64,000 nucleotides of DNA, from positions 24,446,201-24,510,200 of the forward strand of contig CM069589.1 of NCBI GenBank assembly GCA_035771175.1, in the 5' to 3' direction. The position numbers and the translations under genes are program-made. Position 1 is the first letter of the stretch; each line of letters begins with the position of its first letter. Shown piece by piece: positions 1 through 11,623 of the stretch. The notes below the pieces were generated by a model, which searched no databases, was not told the origin of the DNA, and saw only the letters and a list, made by a program, of their open reading frames with translations. This stretch comes from Paratinospora sagittata (Eukaryota; Streptophyta; Magnoliopsida; Ranunculales; Menispermaceae).

Positions 1-839
1 CGGTGATCCCACCTTTCTTAGGCACAACTTGGACCAGACTCACCCAAGGACTATCTGAAATAGCATAAACGATACTGGCCTTCAACCACTTCAAGACTTC
101 ACTTCGAACCACCTCTTTCATTGCCGGATTAAGCCTTCTTTGATGTTCAATGGAAGGCTTGTAGGTGTCTTCCATAAGTATCTTGTGCATACATATTGAT
201 GGGCTTACTCCCTTGATGTCCTTGAGTGACCATCCCAAGGCTTACTTGCAGTCCCTCAATATTCTCAATAATTTTTCTTTTCCACAAGAGATAGAGACGA
301 AGAAACAACAACTAGATAAGTAGACACATCTCCCAAGAATGCATATCTTAAGTGATCTGGAAGAGGCTTCAACTCGGGTGTAGGCTCACTTTCTTCACTT
401 GAAGTAGAATTATTCATACTCTCTTGCTTGCCTTGAGAAGAATCCAATGGAGAAGCTTTAAGTGACATCACACAATGCTGGACATCTTCATCTAGTGCCC
501 TATCTCTAGCCACTGAGTTCACAAGACATCTTTCTAGTGCATCTACAGGTGTAGTCGTTTCATGCACCTCTTCAACACAACAATCCACCACATCAATTAC
601 ATCAATTCAGTTAGATGTGCTCATCTTGGAAGGGAACTTGAGGGTCTTGTAGATGTTGAAAAATACTTCCTCGCCATCCACCCTCAGAGTAAGTTCACCC
701 TTTTGGACATCTATCAACGCTCGCTCGGTAGCCAAAAAAGGTTGCCCAAGTATCAATGGTACATCTCCATCTTCTTCCATATCTAGCACCACAAAGTGTA
801 TTGGGAAGATGAATTTGTCTACTTTCACCAAAACGTCTT
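1..839 (-). pseudogene. Athila-type Ty3/gypsy protease to RT fragment, cut by window start
   Basis: Read on the minus strand this is the C-terminal half of a gypsy aspartic protease (LILGQPFLATERALIDV near 720-770), a spacer rich in acidic residues (265-591), then the first residues of reverse transcriptase (CMHKILMEDTYKPSIEH near 130-190, then a VQVVPKKGG-type segment at 1-40). It matches the plus-strand copy at 47.9-48.6 kb piece by piece. The reading frame is broken between protease and spacer near 592-606. The protease is cut at 839, exactly where a copia LTR begins, and the missing part resumes at 14234. The rest of RT lies outside the window. Confidence 0.85.
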
Positions 840-3043
840 TGTTGGCTCAGATATGTCCAAGAGGGGGGTGAATTGGACACTTAGAAAATTTAAAAACAAT
901 TGCGATGGCAGAAATAAAGTGCAGAAATTAAACAAATATGCACAGTTGATTTATAGTGGTTTGTCTACTTGCCTACAGCCACTACCTAACCTCCTCAGTC
1001 AGGATTTTGAACTTTATCACTAAGAGATTCTCTTACGGGTGAGAATTAAACCGTTACACCTTTTCTCAACTTGTGGGTGTGAGAACAATCGTTACACTGC
1101 TCAGCTTACAGGCGTGAGGCCAACCTATCCCAACTTGTGGCAACCCCGCACCCCAGACCACCAACCCCACAGGGAATGGCGTGCGGAATGCCAGGGCGGG
1201 ACGCCCGGCGTAGGCATCTCCAACCACTCCTCAACTCCCGTGAGGTGTTTGAGATCCTACGAGCCTTATCTCAAACAACGATATACTATCAAAAGGTACT
1301 AAACAAAACTACCAACCGTATTAATCATCCAAGACAAGAGATAATCCATAAAAATGAACCATAAATAAAATCGTCATAATCCCTAAAATTCATCAAGATT
1401 GACATACACATAAAGTCCAAAACTATGGGTATAAAAAAATCCGTCATATACCCACATGGTCTATCTAACAAGTCCCAACTCACCCATACTACAATGTGGT
1501 AAGTGTTATAATTACATAATCCAAAATATAATACATCATAATTTAAAACACAGCTCAATCAAAATGCCTCTCAACTCACATCGAGGCCTTGGATTCTCTC
1601 GCAGGCAAGACCCTCAAGATATGACTACTCCTTTGCCCTTATTCGGGGACAGAAGGACCTGAAAGAAAAAAATGAGGGTGAGCCAACGGTGCCCAGTGAA
1701 TAGAATTTAAATATGCTATCAATACTCATCAATAAACATCATGTATGCATGTCAATGTGTAGCATGATTAAAAGCTCATAACATATAGATATCAAACATT
1801 TATAATAAGTTCGATGCAAGTAAAAGCTTATCAATTTGGATCCACATTCCACATGCATTGGGGACCGTACCGTTGACCCCAATCATGTTTATTTGGGGTT
1901 ACTAGTGCACGTCTATTTCACCATACCGTTGACCCCAATCATTTTCTTTTTTAAAACCCTCCTATGACAAGGTTAAGTCCCCCTATTAGCCGGATAGATG
2001 GGCCCAACCAAAGTCATAAGGTTTTCTCAAATCAATGCATCATTCAAAACATTAGAACACATTCATGCTTTCAACATACAATATATATAAGTGATATGAT
2101 GACATAAAAGATATAATCATAAATGAAGTCTACTCACAACCAAGCCTCGCGAGAGTATTTAACCACACACGACCACCAAACCGAATCAACCCAATCAAGA
2201 TCCTGAAACATACATCAATATCCTACCATACATCAATTTCTATGCTCAATCACATAGACATTACACATCAACCCTAAATCAGCCCACATATAGACAATAG
2301 GCCTAAATCCCATCTAATCCCATCATTCAACTCAAATCACATGACTTAGGCCTCCAATGCATAGTTCTCATTCATAAACCATTCTATTAATAAAAAATAC
2401 TGATTTTTAATTCTTTAGGCATAAACATTCCCAAATTGGGTCACTTGATTACAAGTAGGCCTAACCCATGATATGGTCACAACCACCAAATCAGTAGCAT
2501 AATCAACCCTAATCATGCTTAATTAAACATAAGTTGCGTCAATTTAATGATTCTAGGCCAAAAGCATCAAAAGCCCTAAAATATTAAATTTTCCATACCT
2601 AGGCCATATTGCCAATTTACACTAAGTCACCATATTCAGCCATGTATATCACTGATTTTTGCATCATGGGTTCATCAACAATGACAACTAGGTCAACATA
2701 GTTGATATGCAAGCTATTTGGAAAGGTCTAAGTTCATATTCTAAATTTAGGTTTAATACAAGCAACCCTACCAATTCTTCATTTAATATTCTGTTCAGAT
2801 GTATCAATCTACCAACAGAAATATGTAATCACAAAATCAACCGTACAGATTGAAGTATGTGAAGAAGAAAACCTTCTGTCCAAATATCAGCCCAATCCAA
2901 CGGTGGACCGAAAAGATAAGTATCTTTGATGAACAAGTCTCTAATAAGACAATTTCTCCTTTCCTGTAGCAAATACTCAAACTCAGATGACTATATCACA
3001 CAACATACTTAACCCATAAACATCTCCACCGTTACAAATTCCT

Positions 3044-3396
3044 AAATATCAGTTTTAAACTACATACCCAAATTTGATATCCATCCAACGGTATATTGGG
3101 GAGATCTATAAGTTTGAGCAAAATGGCGCGAGAAATCCAGACTTTCTGACCAGCTTTGTTTGAGAGGTTAGATCTCTTAGAAGAAACCTATAATCAAGAT
3201 CTCCACCGTTCAGAATGCAGAAATATCAGTTGTAAACTACATAACCAAATGTGATATCCATCCAACGGTAGATTGAGGAGATCTATAAGTTCACCGAAAC
3301 GGCGCGAGAACTTCAGACTTTCCGACCAGCTTTGTTTGAGAGGTTAGATCTCTAAGATGAAACCTATAATTAAGATCTTCACCGTTCAGAATGCAG
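3044..3396. repeat. Tandem duplication, two units of about 177 bp
   Basis: Unit one runs 3044-3220 and unit two 3221-3396. Both begin AAATATCAGTT-TAAACTAC, contain CCATCCAACGGTA, GGCGCGAGAA and GACCAGCTTTGTTTGAGAGG, and end CACCGTTCAGAATGCAG. They differ by scattered substitutions, so the duplication is not very recent. Confidence 0.9.
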
Positions 3397-3543
3397 AACC
3401 ATAAGCTACGAACTTGCTGACAAATTTTGAGCTCAATCTGACCATATATCCTGAAGTTCAAACTCTTTGATGAAATTGTTGCAGAGATTTTCCTCAGGCA
3501 ACTCCTTTCTTTCTCTTCTTTTCTTTTATTTTTTTTCCTCTCT

Positions 3544-3642
3544 CCACTCACCTCACTTTCTAGCACTTCCTTGATTCCCTCCACTCATTCTAGCACTTCC
3601 TTGATTCCCTCCACTCACCCCACTTTCTAGCACTTCCTTGGA
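3544..3642. repeat. Short tandem repeat, about three units of 30-38 bp
   Basis: The phrase TCTAGCACTTCCTTG occurs three times, at about 3559, 3589 and 3627, with CCACTCA- words between. It lies inside the 1136-4070 insertion. Confidence 0.85.
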
Positions 3643-4901
3643 GAAGAGAAGTGGGCATGTGACACTTGTCCACTTTCATGCACCAACCTTCACATGTGTT
3701 GGTCTCATACTACCCATACCAAGCACATGTACTTTAACCAATCTCATGCTTCCATGCATTTTAAATGTCCAATCCGTTTAATACACCAAATTTTCATTCT
3801 CATTTATCCTTTTATTCAATCAATCCTAACCCATATCAATTCATGGTTTAATGGACCAATGCATAAATAATAACATATGCATTATACTTTAATTTAACAT
3901 GACCCATATACAATTTATAATACACATATTTATATACATTATCAAGCATCAACTATACAAACATTAAACAACCATCAAACAAACACCAACCATATCAAGG
4001 CAACACATAGAGTTTGGGCAAAGTGCAATTGGGTTATGGGCTAGATGAAATTATTTTTCGGGGCGTCACACAACTTATGGGTGTGAGACAGACCTAAGCT
4101 TTCTCAACTTAAGGGTGTGAGAACTACCGTCTCTCAACTTACGGTGTGAGAAGACCTGACCTTGTTGAATATAGAATATCAACTCAGTAGTTTATCTAAC
4201 TACTGTTACAACCTTGATACAGTATACAAGATATGAAATTGAGTACAACAGTATCCTATGAACTATCTCTCAAATTTCTCTTTCAGCAAAAATGATATAA
4301 GTAAAAATAGTGTTGAATAATTTGAGTACAAACAATTCAAACTTTCAAATCGATTTTCAGATAAAGATAGAATCTTAGTTCAGTGTGAAAATCATTTGAA
4401 TAAGTAATGAATCAAATAAACGCTTTGAAACTAGAATAACTTAAGCTTTTTGAATCAAATGAAAATTTAACTAACTTTCGAAAAATGTTTTGGCTCAAAG
4501 AATTTTTAGTGGTCTTAACAAATTGTTAAGTGTCTGTATTTATAGACTTGTAGAGATGAAGCTGTTGTTCATTTAAATTTGAATTTCAAATATGAACGTT
4601 TACTCACAACAGCTAGAATATATCACGAAAATGACAACTGCATATTTCATGAATATTCTACTTTTCTCCAGATACACGAATAATTAAAGTTTTCGAAAAC
4701 ATGGTTCGTGAATTAGAGAATATCTCTTACAAATACATAAAATTGATTTTGTACGAAAAGTTGTTCTGAAAAGATGGCGAAAAGGACGTACATGTCAGAA
4801 CAACAAAAATATCATTTATGTCGTTTTGTTCCTTTGAGGGCGCTCATAGAAAATCAACGTCCTACTAAACAATGAAGTGAGGGCGCTACTGAATAGTAAG
4901 T

Positions 4902-6952
4902 TGTTGGTAAACCCAAGAGGGGGTGAATTGGGTGTCATGGCCGTTTTTAAACTTTTCTAATTTCTTATAAGATTCATTGACTCAATTAGGTTCAATGCAT
5001 AAATAAATCTAATGAGCATAAAGTAAAATGCGAAAAGTAAAGTACACAAGCATTTATAGTGGTTCGGCTGCGCCTACATCCACCACCTAATCTTTCAATT
5101 AGAATTTTCAAACTTCACTAACTGATCTTCTTACGGGTGAAGACCAACCGGTACACTTTTTCAACTTACAGGTGTGAGAACTACCGTTTCTCATCTTACG
5201 GGTGTGAAAGGACCGTTTATCCTTTTTTTCGGTCTAAGGTAGAACCCATGTTCCTTTTGTGGGCTAAGGAAGAACCGTGTATCCTTTTTCTGGGCTAAGG
5301 AAGAACCCATGTTCCTTTTGTGGGCTAAGGAAGAACCTACACATCCTTTTCAAGAGAAATGATGAAACTAGTCTTGATTCCAACATTGGAATCACAAGTG
5401 ATATTAAGTCACTTTACTTGGTTTGTTTCAAACCATGAAACAATCCAAAAGACTGAAAAACAATGAATCAAATGTTTGTTCTAAGTGATTAGAACAATTA
5501 CAATGAAGCTCATAAATGCATATACCAAATACAAGATATGGAAATTTAAGCTCAAGGTGAAGAAAGACCTTGCAATGATTTATACCTTTCTTGCAACCAT
5601 ATTTGCTCAAGAGAATGATTTTGAAGATGCTTTGAATGATGCACAATGAAAAGCTTGAAATCCAATCTTCAAATCAACAGCTCTAAGTTCTAGAGTTTTT
5701 GAAGTGGGAAAATGATTTGATCTTGAAAAACACTCCCTAGATTCATATGGTTGTCTCTCTCGGTTTAAAATGACCTAACTACTTGTATTTATAGCTTAGA
5801 AACAAGTTATAGCCGTTAGACACAAGAATATAGCCGTTGGGGGTGAAAATTTTGATTTTGGACCGTTGAAAATGTGCCTCGAAAAGTTGCAGAAAATTTC
5901 AGATTTTTAGATTTTTAGATTTTCAGTTTTTCAGATTTTCAGATTTTTACATTAGCTCCCTCATTGTGCATTAGCAAGCTAATGCACATTAGCTCACTTA
6001 TTGCACATTAGCTGCCTCAAGCACATTAGCATGCTCATGCGAAGTTCGCATTAGCTTGCTCATGCAAACAGTTTGCAATAGCTTGCTCATGCAGACAACT
6101 TGTATTAGCTTGCTCACACTCAATTAGCGTCATGGCTCATCACACAGTTTTGAAATTTTCTCTTTTTAAAAAATATATGAAATAAAAACCAAATATAGGC
6201 ATATGATAGCTTAAAATTTATGTAAAGAATATTCTGGAGCCATTGAAAACATTTTCAAAACCATTTGAGAAAGATATCAAATACTTTTAAAGGGTTAAAG
6301 TTTATTTGTGCATACTTTGAATGTGAAAACTTGGGTTAACATGATTTTTCAAAATTCTAAACACATGGGCTTATTTGGGTATCAAAATATGATTGAAATA
6401 TATTTAGTTTGATGATTAAAACACTTTGAAATCAATAATTAAACAATCAAACAAGATTTTGATAAAAATCAAAACAATTTTGATTATTTTGAAAAACTTT
6501 GTAGAAATATCATTTTAATCAAAACTAATGCAAATATGATTCAAAATAGTTTTAAAACATAAATCAAACATTTTGAAACTTGAAAATCATTTTTAAAGAA
6601 TACTTAATGCATGAATAAGTTTTATCAAAACTATGCATATGTGAAGTATTAATGCATGAAGTTTAGAAAGATTGAGCAATAGGAAATGCAAGAAGGTTAC
6701 ATCCTAATTCTAGACACATAAAGACTCTCAACCTTTTTGTCTTCATTCCTTCAAGTTGTCCAAGCTTTAAGTATGGTTGATCCTTTGCTTGAGAGAATTC
6801 TTAAACTTGAAGACTTAGATCTTGTATTGACTCTCTTCCATCTTTAGGTGCTGAAATATACTAGATAGAAACATTAACACCATTTGTTATATTGTTTGTA
6901 AGCATCAAAACACTTAGGAGAAAAACTAAGTGCAAAACCACTTAGATTAACA
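4902..6952 (-). mobile_element. Copia LTR inserted in another LTR (probable solo LTR), CATTAGC family
   Basis: The left end is TGTTGGTAAACCCAAGAGG and the right end CCACTTAGATTAACA. The interrupted LTR reads GAATAGTAA before it and ACGTCCTGACTTA after it, as in the intact copy near 13845. Length is about 2.05 kb with no coding sequence. The flanks TAAGT and CAAAC do not match well, so the duplication is decayed or the boundary is off by a base or two. A TATA-like CTATAAATAC lies at 5785-5794 (minus), with a word array just upstream at 5950-6135. Confidence 0.75.
5950..6135 (-). promoter_or_regulatory. Array of CATTAGC(A/T)TGCTCATGC words in an LTR
   Basis: About eight imperfect copies of CATTAGC..GCTCATGC lie 20-26 bp apart, one being the near-perfect palindrome CATTAGCAAGCTAATG. 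Some linkers are small inverted repeats, such as GCGAAGTTCGC and GCAAACAGTTTGC. The array sits 150-350 bp upstream of the TATA box of this LTR, the place where the other LTR families carry different words. A promoter-proximal role is inferred from position. Confidence 0.65.
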
Positions 6953-6956
6953 CAAA

Positions 6957-7445
6957 CGTCCTGACTTACTTTGACAATTAAACGACTTAAATCATGAGGG
7001 CGCTACTTTGACAGTTAGTATCATGCTTTGTTTTAAAACATTAAACACACGAGGACGCTACTCAAGAGTAAAAGTTCTGATATTTAAAAGAAGTTTTAAA
7101 CAATGTCAAGTGCGCTGAAGGACAGTAAGCGTCCTGAAAGTTATTTAAGTTGATTCTAACGATGAGGGCGCTCATATACAAGTAGCGTCCTGATAATTTA
7201 TTCAACTTATAACTTATCAGCGTCCTTAAAGATAGAAATCACTTAAAAAACAAAAAAAACTTCCAGCAAGCTGAAACTAAGTCTATGTCCTGACATTCTC
7301 AAAGGTTGATAAAAGAAATGTCGCTACTAACAAGTAAGTGTCCTTATTAATCAGTTCAATTCAACCTTGAGCTTTCTAATATTTTATAAGCGTCCTGACT
7401 CATCAAGTCCAGGAGGGCGCTGCTAAAACGTTAGTGTTCTGAAAG
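6957..7445 (-). promoter_or_regulatory. Array of GGACGCT / AGCGTCC words in the 3' LTR
   Basis: The words GAGGGCGCTACT and TAGCGTCCTGA alternate as facing pairs, for example GAGGGCGCTCATA followed by AGTAGCGTCCTGA at about 7165-7195. At least eight pairs or half pairs are visible, and the array begins earlier at 4834-4901, before the 4902-6952 insertion. It lies upstream of the LTR TATA box. The sister LTR at 12729-14233 keeps only about three pairs. Confidence 0.7.
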
Positions 7446-7933
7446 ACTTTTTAAAGTGGTTTTTGATTTCTCAATTAAAGCTTGATAAAAATCATTGTTT
7501 CTCTTAATCAAATCAAGTACTTTAGAAATCTTAAGGTACGATTAAAATGTTACGATCAAAATGTGCAAACGATAAAATCATGCTAAGAGAAGTTGATCGA
7601 TAAACTTTACATTGTAAGTACTGACAGACTCAGAACTTTACTTTGTGATGTTCAATAGGCTTGTGAGCACAGTTCCATGATCTTGATTCTTGAAATATAT
7701 GAAACACTTGACAAGATCATTAGATACAAAGACTGAAGATATTTGGAATCATCAAAACATTCATATCACGGGGTTAATTGAAATAATAGGAAGAACCGTT
7801 ATCCTACTTACAGGTGAGGATGAACCTTAACATGATCAACTGGAACTAGGTGCAGAATTCTTGGGTTTCCTTGGTGCTTATGGTCTTGAAGAACCACGCG
7901 TGCTTTGTCTCATACTACTGACAGATTCATCAA

Positions 7934-10854
7934 TTACAATACCCTTCCTACATTCTTCAATGAATTTTCATGAGCATGCTTGGAAACACCAAATTTAAAT
8001 GGATCAAGAGGTGGACCAGGTTCAAAAACTTTTGCTTTTCGTTCTGCAAGACCTTGAGCAAACTTAAGAAAAAGTGTATGACCTTTAAATTCTGGCTTGA
8101 TTGGTTGTTTGCGTTTAGGATCTAGGAAAGTTTCTGATGAGGGATCTGGGGCTGGAGACACTCTTTGACTGATTCGATGTAATGGCTCTTCATCCGATTC
8201 ATCTTCATCTTCACATTCTAATATTCCTCGAAGTCTGTCAGACTCGTGAGGTCCTTGGGGACGTGTGAAGGCTTGAGCTCTTGGTGCAAGTGGAACCTCT
8301 ACCCCTTTCTTCTCCAACAGACGGAAGAGCAATGCAAAACGTTTCATACCAGAGGCAATATACCAAACAGTAGAATGCATCCTACTGTTCATTGCCTTGA
8401 AGAGGTCTTCAAAGAAGTTGACTACTCCTTCCACTCAATCTGCAGCTGTGATGACAGTGTAAGACATATCCATAATGGTTGTGGTAAGGAAAGGCATCTT
8501 GTTCTCCAAGTTTTGAAGCTTTTCAAAAGCACGAGTAACCAAATCGAGAATCTTGGTTAGTCTATTATCCTCTGGTTGTGCTGGCCTTGCAAGTGTCTAG
8601 ATTCTCTTTTAGACTAGAGATAGCCTGCAACACCGGATCAAGTGCTGTCTTGCTGGTCACTTGATCTAAGATAGCATCCAAGACTGATTGCAAAGTGTCA
8701 GAAATGGACTTATCTTTAGAGGATTCACCCATTGTTTCTTTCAAGCTTTGAATTTTTTCAAAAATCTTCTTTAAAGCTTCTCCAATTATAACACTTGTAT
8801 CCCTACTTGGCGTAGCTGGCATTGTGCTACCTTGTGAAACTTGAGGTCTGGCTGGAGGTTGTTGAGGAGTTGCCAATCTCGGGGGAACACTAGCAACAAA
8901 GGCTTTTATGAATGTCTTAATCTGTTGCATGTTCTCTTGAATATTCTTTATAAGATCATCATGTGATGATGATGGAGTGGAGCTCGATGAAGTCAAGGTC
9001 TGCATGACACTGAATTGTCTCTCCATTTGTTGTGTCATTGTCTCGAACAATTCAATTACCTTGATCATGTGAGAGTTAAATTTTTTTATCTCATTAATCT
9101 CAACTCTCTCCTGAGATTTCAGAGATTCTCGGACTTCTAACAATGTCTCATTCTTCAGCTGAATTGGTTCTGTTCCAGAAGAGTCATTAGTTGAGACTGG
9201 ACAAAAATTTGATCTTCTCTCACTCTTCTCAGAAAGTCTTCCTATCTGAAAAACTCATCATTTGGCCTACTTGTTGATGGATAGGAAGGCGGCTCTTGAT
9301 CAGATGAGCTTACCTCATGAAAAATTTCCATTTCATCTTCTGCTTGAAATTCAACATTGGCCTCATGAAAATCTTCGACATGATCCTCTTCATCAACTTT
9401 TTCATTTATATTATCTCCCTGATAGGGTATGATAGCCAGATTATAGCCCTCTGTATCTTGACATTTTTCACCATCAGACTCAGTCTTTTTTGAGTTTTGA
9501 GATTCCATTGATACATGAATATCGAATGGAGATGGTGGTTCAGAGAAGGTTTTATCAGAGTCCTCACTGACTCTTTCTCTGGTTAAATCTTTCAAGATTG
9601 CATTACCAATTTCTGACTCATGCAGATGTTCTTCAACAACAACTTGAGCAATCTGAGTCACCTCCTCCATCAGATGTTCTTTAGCATAAACAACTTGTTC
9701 TTCATGTTCAATTTCCATATCATCAATTAAAACATGTTCAATGTTAGATGTGGGGGCAACTTCTTCTTGCACAACCTGTTCTTTATGAGCAGTAAAAGCT
9801 TGGGCAGCTTCTTTCTCTATTGGTGAGACATATTCTTCTCTTATTATATCTTTTCCACTGAATTCTCCCTCAAGTGGAACTTCTGACATTGGAAGTCATT
9901 TGTCCAATGTAGGAACATAAGTGTATCTCATCAATTTCACAGTGGTTTGACCAATGCAGTTGTATCTGCTGGTCTCCTTGAAGCTTTCTCCACTGAAATC
10001 AATACCACATCTCTCAAATAGAGTGGTGAGGTACATACCCAGAGGTAGACCTCCTCTTTTACTAACCACAATATTCATTACGTGCATGAGAATGTGGGCG
10101 AGATTCACTTTCTTTTTTTCTGAAATGCACCAGATTAAGAATAAGTCTAATTCATTCACATTACCTCTGCTACTGGTTTCAGGCTGAAGGATGTGGGTAA
10201 TGATGTTGTGGATTATTCTGGGAATAAGTTCAAAGGATTGATTTGTGAGTTTCTTGTCGACACTCGAGTGGTCTTTTTTTAAAAAAATAAGATTAAGAGT
10301 ATAAAGGCTGTTATAGCCTGAATACTGGACTTTATTCTTGGTGAATGAAAGTATGTGGGCACTTTCATCACTAGGCAAGTAAAATGCTTCAGAAAAGAAT
10401 CTGGGAGAAATCTCAATAGATTTTCCCTTTACCATAAATTGTTTTGTGAATTCAGAGTCGGGTTTATCATCCAGATTTGAATAGAATTGGCTGACGAGAT
10501 TGGGGTACCATTTTGAGTTAAGAGTAAATTGATCAAGCTTGGCATTCAAATAAAGAGAAAATGTCCAGATGGGAGTTAATGAAGAAATCAAAATCGACAT
10601 AGCATCCATCAATTACAGTTCGGTTCATGAGCTTCTCGGCTTTACCTCCCTGTCTTCTCATATGAGAAGAAGAAGAAGGTGGGTGAGATGGTCCAGATGC
10701 GGTCTCAAGACAAGGTGTGGGTACAAATGGTGTGGGTTCCAAAGCCAGTTTGGCTTGAGTTGGTTTAGTTCTTGGTCTCACACTCCTTTCTGGATGGTGA
10801 AACAACTCGCTTTTTTGCAGAAAAGGGGTGAAGCTTTGCGGGTTTAGGGGCCAT
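7934..10854 (-). pseudogene. Third ORF of the copia element, PF20167-like protein, copy 1
   Basis: The frame starts at 10854 with MAPKPAKLHPFSAKKR. It then has a domain (9896-10612) with SKWYPNLVSQFYSNLDD, the ISPRFFSEAFYLPSDE segment and ELIPRIIHNIITHIL...NELDLFLIWC. This resembles the Pfam family called putative plant transposon protein (PF20167, recalled from memory). An acidic linker (9242-9889) and a coiled-coil-like region (8565-9143) follow. A C-terminal part (7934-8434) has PE..G......FA.GL.E and PLDPF. Breaks are a frameshift near 10800, an in-frame TGA at about 9893, breaks near 9165 and 8565, and a TGA at about 8436 that copy 3 shares. The full frame would be about 970 codons. It sits between gag and the 3' LTR, in the element's sense direction. 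Function is unknown. Confidence 0.7.
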
Positions 10855-11057
10855 TAAACAAAATATGAAGAACTGAGGCAACACCACAAATACTGATACA
10901 ATAGGAATTAAAAGATTCAGAAATCAACAAAGAACAGGATTTACCAAAGGTTAAAGATGAAGATTCAAGGTAATTTTTTGAAACGATTCCTGGAAAGTTC
11001 GTTGAAGCATCCTTGGGCACAAAAGGTGAAAAGTGACTGCTAGGTTACAAAAAGTTT

Positions 11058-11295
11058 GGCTTTATAGAGAAAAAATGATAAGCTTGCTCCTGACACATAC
11101 CAACATGTGTCGCTTCCTATTCTTTAAGGGCGGTTTAATTTAATTAGCAATATTGACCGATTAGCGTCCTTCTTCTTACTAACGTTCTTAATCGATTAGA
11201 GCTAATATGTACGTTAGTGTCCTTATGACGAGTGGTTTTGGAACAACTAATGGCATCAGGCACATTAGCGTCCTCAAGCACTGTTAGCATCCTTA
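11058..11295 (-). promoter_or_regulatory. Internal promoter of third ORF copy 1: AGCGTCC array plus TATA
   Basis: On the minus strand, words ATTAGCGTCC, CTAACGTTCTTA, ACGTTAGTGTCC, ATTAGCGTCC and GTTAGCATCC lie at 11121-11295. A TATA-like CTCTATAAAGCC follows at about 11060-11070, about 210 bp upstream of the ATG at 10854. The words are those of this element's own LTR. The layout (array, TATA, leader) repeats in the second element at 18379-18510. Promoter activity is inferred. Confidence 0.55.
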
Positions 11296-11623
11296 TTGAT
11301 ACTTAAAGTCTAATATTTAGCATATTTGACTAATATAAGTTCAAGTATCGTATGGTTGAATAAATGATATCGCAAATTATATTTCATCAACCAACAGTCA
11401 ATAATTTAATCATGAACGAAAATATTTAAGCATTCTAAGCATTTCATGATTAAAGATAATCATTTATCACTGATACGTATAGTCTGATAATAACATTAGT
11501 GACGAGAGTGACTTTTATACATTTGCATAATTTTTGACTTTTACCTCAAGGTACTGCAAAGTCCTCGACTTGAGCTCTCTGTCTCATTTTGAAGCAGTTG
11601 AGATAATTTATTATCTTCGTTCT
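11296..11623. other. Non-coding stretch between gag remnant and third-ORF promoter
   Basis: AT-rich, with no open frame or recognised motif. Integrase, RT and RNase H would be expected here in a complete copia element and are absent, so this is probably the junction of a large internal loss. Confidence 0.5.

Larger units (their letters stand above)
1136..4070. mobile_element. 2.9-kb TG...CA insertion with perfect 5-bp TSD CAACT, no ORF
   Basis: It starts TGTGGCAACCCCGCACC and ends GGGGCGTCACA. CAACT precedes it (1131-1135) and follows it (4071-4075), and the LTR it interrupts continues cleanly across. Termini and duplication size fit an LTR-type insertion, most simply a solo LTR, because the ends do not recur inside. 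I see no coding region. The interior has CCATCCAACGGT words, a 177-bp tandem duplication and a pyrimidine-rich stretch near 3500-3640. The insertion at 20671-23351 has similar ends and the same CCAACGGT words, so the two are probably distant relatives. The superfamily is uncertain. Confidence 0.7.
840..7788 (-). repeat. 3' LTR of the pol-less copia element, in three pieces
   Basis: The pieces are 840-1135, 4071-4901 and 6953-7788, and together they match the 5' LTR at 12729-14233. The left end TGTTGGCTCAGATATGTCC is the terminal CCAACA end seen from the other strand. A TATA-like CTATAAATAC lies at 4536-4545 (minus). The part upstream of it carries a long array of GGACGCT / AGCGTCC words. The right end, near 7788, is not followed by a clear polypurine tract; 7789-7933 is undefined LTR-like sequence. 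Confidence 0.8.

Noticed and set aside
7789..7933. Polypurine tract of the pol-less element
   Set aside because: No purine-rich run borders the LTR end at 7788. The tract seems lost or the region is rearranged.
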